Shown here one piece after another: positions 60,852 through 64,000 of a stretch of 64,000 bases of DNA. Source of the DNA: Microbacterium mangrovi (GTDB lineage Bacteria; Actinomycetota; Actinomycetes; Actinomycetales; Microbacteriaceae); the NCBI RefSeq assembly GCF_000802305.1, contig NZ_JTDK01000014.1:1-64000 (forward strand), in the 5' to 3' direction. Positions within the stretch are counted from its first letter, which is position 1; each line of letters begins with the position of its first letter. The position numbers were made by a program, and so were the translations under genes. The notes below the pieces were generated by a model. It ran no database searches, was not told where the DNA came from, and saw only the letters and a program-made list of their open reading frames with translations.

Positions 60852-61913
60852 GTGTCCGAGACCAGCCCCGACCAGCCCGTGACCCGGCGCGCCCTGCGCG
60901 CGAAGCAGGCAGAGGATGCCGACTCCCCGCCGCTCTCCCCGCTCCCGCCACGGCCGGCGGCCGCTCTGGGCCGTTCGACCGTCGCGCCGCCTCGTCGCGC
61001 GGTGCGACCACCGGTTCGCCCGGGGCGCGGACGCCGCCTGGGCGCGATGCTGACGAGCATCGCCGGGGTGGGGATCGTCGGCCTCGTCGCCGTCGGGATG
61101 ACGACTCCGGCATCCGCTGTCGCAGCCGCCGACGGCACCGGCGTGCATCGCGCGTCGGCGGTGGGCGCGGCATCCTACGCGAGCGATGTCCGCCACGATC
61201 AGGACTACCAGGCCACCACGGCCGCCGAGGCCGTGCTGACCCGCGATTCCTTCTCGACGGGCGCGCGACGTGTGGTGGTGTCCACCGCGTCGTCGTCGGG
61301 CGGCATCGCGCCGATCTCCATCGCCGCAGCCGGCCTGTACTCGAACGGCTCGATGCTGCTCAGCGCGTCGCAGATGCTCGCCGACAACGGCTACAACGCC
61401 ACGTCCGACCTCGGTTACAACGCCGCCGGGTGGGGCAGCAACCCCTCGCCCATCCCGGCGGGATTCCTGCAGGTGTCGAACAAGTACTTCGTGAACGACC
61501 CGGGCGGAAAGGTGCAGTGGCCGTTCGCGGTGGGATGCCCCATCACCTACGGATTCGGATGGCGGCCCGGCGAGTTCCACCAGGGCGCCGACTTCACGCC
61601 GGGTCTCGGGGCGCCGATCCAGTCCATCGCCGACGGCGTCGTGAGCATGGCGACCGACAACTTCCAGGGGTACGGCGCCGTCGTCGTCATCAACCACGTG
61701 GTGGACGGGCAGCGCGTCGCGAGTCTGTACGCGCATCTGATCATCGGGTCGATCCGCGTCCACGCGGGCGAACGCGTCTCGGTCGGCCAGGAGATCGCGC
61801 AGGTCGGAGCATCCGGACACGCCTTCGGTGCGAACATGCACTTCGAGATCCTCGCCGACGGCACCACCCCGGTCGACCCGGTGGGCTGGCTCCGCTCCCA
61901 CGCCGGCCCCTGA
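60852..61913 (+). CDS. Secreted or membrane-anchored M23-family peptidase
   Basis: A 353-residue protein. A long basic/Pro-rich cytoplasmic start (1-70), one hydrophobic helix (LTSIAGVGIVGLVAVGMTT), a Ser/Ala-rich linker and a C-terminal LytM domain (about 220-350): FAVGCPITYGFGWRPGEFHQGADFTPG carries the HxxxD pair in part, then YAHLIIGSIRVHAGERVSVG and ANMHFEILADG with the final His. In the last motif HxH is replaced by NMH, so zinc binding may be altered. GTG at 60852 is the only start before the domain. Confidence 0.8.
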   Translation: MSETSPDQPVTRRALRAKQAEDADSPPLSPLPPRPAAALGRSTVAPPRRAVRPPVRPGRGRRLGAMLTSIAGVGIVGLVAVGMTTPASAVAAADGTGVHRASAVGAASYASDVRHDQDYQATTAAEAVLTRDSFSTGARRVVVSTASSSGGIAPISIAAAGLYSNGSMLLSASQMLADNGYNATSDLGYNAAGWGSNPSPIPAGFLQVSNKYFVNDPGGKVQWPFAVGCPITYGFGWRPGEFHQGADFTPGLGAPIQSIADGVVSMATDNFQGYGAVVVINHVVDGQRVASLYAHLIIGSIRVHAGERVSVGQEIAQVGASGHAFGANMHFEILADGTTPVDPVGWLRSHAGP

Positions 61914-61947
61914 GCCGCGAGTCGGCCCATGCACCGTTCCGCGGGGA

Positions 61948-62178
61948 CTACTCGGCGCGGACGAGGAGGTCGCCGACCTCGCAGTCGAGCGCCCGACAGA
62001 TCGCGGCGAGGGTCGAGTAGCGGATCGCGCGGGCGCGGTCGTTCTTGAGGATCGACAGGTTCACCACAGACACCCCGACCAGTTCCGACAGTCGCGTGAG
62101 CGTCATGCCGCGCTCGGCGAGCAGTTCGTCGAGTCGGCAGTGGATGCCGGATGCCTCCTCCTCGTCCGCGGAGGTCAC
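61948..62178 (-). CDS. XRE-family regulator (YozG-like)
   Basis: A 76-residue Cro/C1-type DNA-binding protein: LDELLAERGMTLTRLSELVG, VSVVNLSILKNDRARAIRYS and LAAICRALDCEVGDLLV make the five-helix HTH. Such small regulators sit behind DUF2975-type membrane genes, as here. It overlaps the preceding gene by ATGA and probably represses the operon. Confidence 0.9.
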   Translation of the reverse strand: MTSADEEEASGIHCRLDELLAERGMTLTRLSELVGVSVVNLSILKNDRARAIRYSTLAAICRALDCEVGDLLVRAE

Positions 62179-62879
62179 ACCAGGCCCTCGGTCTCACGCT
62201 GCAGGACGGTGCCGTGCCTCATCAGCGCGGAGAACGCGGCGAGCCCGATCGCGAGCCAGACCGGCCACCAGTCGATCGCCCAGATGCCGGCGGCCTGGAC
62301 GCCGTCGGGGCCGAGGCCGGCCGACACGATCTCCGCCAGCGCTTGCGTGCCGCCGTACTGCGCGACGACTTGCGTGGCGATGCCGCCGACGAGCACGACG
62401 CTCGCGGCGATGAGGCTCAGGCGAGCGAGCTCCGGAGCGAACGGCTTGCCCTGGATGAAGCGGAAGCACGCGAGGGCGATCAGCCCCACGATGACGACCG
62501 TGAGCCCGGTGCCGAGGAGATCCCCGACGGCGAGGATGCCGCGGGTCGGCGTGGACAGCAGATCGAAGCTCGTCAGCTGGGCGAGCGTGAACCCCCCGTC
62601 CAGCTGGATCGAGCCCGCGGTCGCGAGCGCGTCCGACGATTCGGGCACCGGCCAGTAGGCGAGCGTGCGCACCGTGAACGGGATGCCGATCCCCGGCTGG
62701 AACCAGAGGACGGTGCGGACAACGCCCCAGAGCAGCGCGAGCCCAGCCCACGCCGCCGAGATCATCAGCGCGATCCGGACGATGGGTGCCGCGTCCCTCG
62801 TGCCACGGGTGCGGAACACCCACATGATGACGACGATGATCAGGACGGGCGTGCCGATTCCGATGAGCAGAGGGAACAT
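62175..62879 (-). CDS. Membrane protein, DUF2975-like (second of a pair)
   Basis: A 234-residue protein with four to five helices (GIGTPVLIIVVIMWVF, IALMISAAWAGLALLWGVV, LLGTGLTVVIVGLIALACF, LSLIAASVVLVGGIATQVV, WLAIGLAAFSAL). The pattern of long loops after helix 2, and LACFRFIQGKPFAPELARL, is shared with the next gene upstream (ICFQLLRGIPFARTVTRTL), so the two are paralogues. Function unknown. Confidence 0.8.
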   Translation of the reverse strand: MFPLLIGIGTPVLIIVVIMWVFRTRGTRDAAPIVRIALMISAAWAGLALLWGVVRTVLWFQPGIGIPFTVRTLAYWPVPESSDALATAGSIQLDGGFTLAQLTSFDLLSTPTRGILAVGDLLGTGLTVVIVGLIALACFRFIQGKPFAPELARLSLIAASVVLVGGIATQVVAQYGGTQALAEIVSAGLGPDGVQAAGIWAIDWWPVWLAIGLAAFSALMRHGTVLQRETEGLV

Positions 62880-63637
62880 CAGACCAGCAACTCCGTGTCG
62901 CGCTGCAGCTTCGCACCGTAGCGGAAGACGGCGGCCAGGGCGAGGAGGGCAAGGGCCGCCCCGATCGGCCACGCCGGCACTGTCACTGAGAACCCTCCCT
63001 CGGTGAACGCCGCCCCCGATTCGCCCGACGGCAGTGCCGCTGCGGATGCCGCACCCTTGCTGATGCCGTCGAGCATCGGTGCGGCGACCCCCAGCACGAG
63101 CACGGCGACCGCCGACACCGTCAGCGTGCGCGTGACTGTCCGGGCGAAGGGGATTCCGCGCAGCAGCTGGAAGCAGATGACCCCGAGTGCGACGGCCGGC
63201 AGCACTGCCAGGAGCGCCCAGAGCAGCTGATCGGTCGCGATGAGCGCCCGCACCCCGACGGTGAGTCCGGAAACCGTCGCCCATGCCGAGCTGACGCCGA
63301 AGCAATCGATTCCGGGGTGCGTCTTGGCTGCCGACTCGATCTCGCAGGGGAACCGATTGTCGAAGAGGGTCGTCTGGAACGGGAAGTCGTCGATGCTCAC
63401 GGTGGCGGCCGTCATCGTCTGGACGATGGTGAACGGCATCGAAATGAGGAACAGTCCCACGGCGACGCCGCACAGGGTGAGGGTGGCGTCGACCGCCAGG
63501 GTCGTGGTGTCCTCGCCGCGGCGGCGATATCGGCGGGCGATCAGCAGCACCGCGCCGACGATCACGGCCAGGAACAAGAGCATTCCGCCGACGAATCGCA
63601 ACAGCCCCCACGCGTCGTATCCGGTGTAGCTCCCCAT
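62879..63637 (-). CDS. Membrane protein, DUF2975-like (first of a pair)
   Basis: A 252-residue membrane protein with helices near LLRFVGGMLLFLAVIVGAVLL, LTLCGVAVGLFLISMPF, LLWALLAVLPAVALGVIC and VSAVAVLVLGVAAPML, and a long outside loop with two Cys (FPCEIESAAKTHPGIDCFG). The start at 63637 has GGGGATG upstream; ATG 63643 is also possible. It is the first gene of a three-gene unit closing with the XRE regulator. The palindrome at 63651 overlaps its start region. Confidence 0.8.
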   Translation of the reverse strand: MGSYTGYDAWGLLRFVGGMLLFLAVIVGAVLLIARRYRRRGEDTTTLAVDATLTLCGVAVGLFLISMPFTIVQTMTAATVSIDDFPFQTTLFDNRFPCEIESAAKTHPGIDCFGVSSAWATVSGLTVGVRALIATDQLLWALLAVLPAVALGVICFQLLRGIPFARTVTRTLTVSAVAVLVLGVAAPMLDGISKGAASAAALPSGESGAAFTEGGFSVTVPAWPIGAALALLALAAVFRYGAKLQRDTELLV

Positions 63638-63650
63638 CGGCATCCCCGAT

Positions 63651-63687
63651 CCATATCGATATTCGTTGTTAACGAAAAACGATATGG
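63651..63687. promoter_or_regulatory. Nested palindromes at the promoter of the XRE operon
   Basis: CCATATCG (63651-63658) and CGATATGG (63680-63687) are perfect outer arms. Inside lies TTCGTTGTTAACGAA (63662-63676), with six-base arms. They lie 14 bp before the start of the membrane genes and are AT-rich in a GC-rich region. Likely operator of the XRE protein. Confidence 0.65.
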
Positions 63688-63810
63688 CCCGATGCGGGCC
63701 CGCCGCAAGCCCGCAAGGCCGTATGCCCATGGCGAACACGGCCGCACGGCATCCATCCGCTCGTTACGCTCGAAGGACGACGCCCCCAGTGCGTCCGCAA
63801 GGAGTTGACG

Positions 63811-64000
63811 ATGTTCGAGAGATTCACCGACCGGGCCCGTCGCGTTGTTGTGCTTGCGCAAGAAGAAGCCAAGATGCTCAACCACAACTACATCGGCACG
63901 GAGCACATCCTCCTCGGCCTCATCCACGAGGGCGAGGGCGTGGCGGCGAAGGCGCTGGAGAGCCTGGGTATCTCGCTCGACGCGGTGCGCGAGCAGGTGC
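63811..64000 (+). CDS. clpC: ATP-dependent Clp protease ATP-binding subunit ClpC (start only)
   Basis: The first 63 residues are inside the window and the gene runs past its end. [20 protein letters not shown], then [20 protein letters not shown] is the Clp N-terminal domain repeat of ClpC. ClpC unfolds proteins for ClpP. AAGGAG is six bases before the ATG. Confidence 0.93.
   Translation, partial: MFERFTDRARRVVVLAQEEAKMLNHNYIGTEHILLGLIHEGEGVAAKALESLGISLDAVREQV

Overview
The window is high-GC actinobacterial chromosome. The ftsH-folE-folP-folB-folK-DUF3180-PH-PH order, the tilS-hpt-ftsH neighbourhood, the wide use of GTG starts and the many DUF proteins of Microbacteriaceae type point to Microbacterium or a close relative. 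No rRNA and no complete integrase or transposase were found. A short lower-GC patch at 15.6-16.8 kb and a tRNA-bounded element at 33.6-39.4 kb stand out as foreign.

0-15.4 kb is an accessory region of small, mostly unnamed genes: three copies of a DUF7882-type protein, an SRPBCC protein, Rho_N, DUF2188-like, CBS and FHA proteins, and a short membrane protein. It also holds a redox cluster (membrane protein, gluconate-dehydrogenase subunit 3-like protein, GMC oxidoreductase, PoxB-like ThDP enzyme, enolase-superfamily enzyme), an orphan heptose-type nucleotidyltransferase, a NUDIX hydrolase, an esterase, a CYP152-like P450 and topoisomerase IB. Eight of the promoters here, and one in front of the gas-vesicle locus, share an unusual layout: an 11-bp TGTCAACCCCC-like box exactly 23 bp upstream of a -10-like hexamer. 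A tenth, upstream of the first gene, fits loosely. I read this as a regulon.

15.4-23.3 kb: a small insertion with a secreted protein and a 58-residue membrane protein, flanked by a 79-bp duplication and preceded by four direct repeats at exact 21-bp spacing. It is followed by a reductive pyrimidine catabolism operon (amidohydrolase, ureidopropionase-like hydrolase, F420-type oxidoreductase), then a secreted lipoprotein-carrier-like protein with an ABC exporter.

23.3-30.8 kb: a ten-gene gas-vesicle operon on the minus strand (two accessory heads, gvpA, F, G, O, two more GvpA/J-like shell proteins, gvpK, gvpL). It is divergent from a PAS-GAF-GGDEF diguanylate cyclase. Several Gvp proteins carry unusual tails: a zinc ribbon, a His-rich stretch and a long acidic minisatellite.

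30.8-39.7 kb: a membrane protein, an APH-fold kinase and a Fic protein behind a large palindrome. Then comes an element inserted in the 3' end of tRNA-Phe. It carries a ParB-like protein, a protein with a nuclease-like motif and a D12-class adenine methyltransferase. Together these look like an undescribed restriction-modification or defence module. The remains of an actinomycete integrative element follow. Three tRNA genes (Glu, Asp, Phe) close the region.

39.9-64 kb is mostly core genome: a Tat-type M23 endopeptidase, ppa, an Orn/Lys/Arg decarboxylase, tilS, hpt, ftsH, the folate operon, two PH-domain membrane proteins, lysS, cardiolipin synthase, a second M23 protein, an XRE regulator with two membrane proteins, and the start of clpC.
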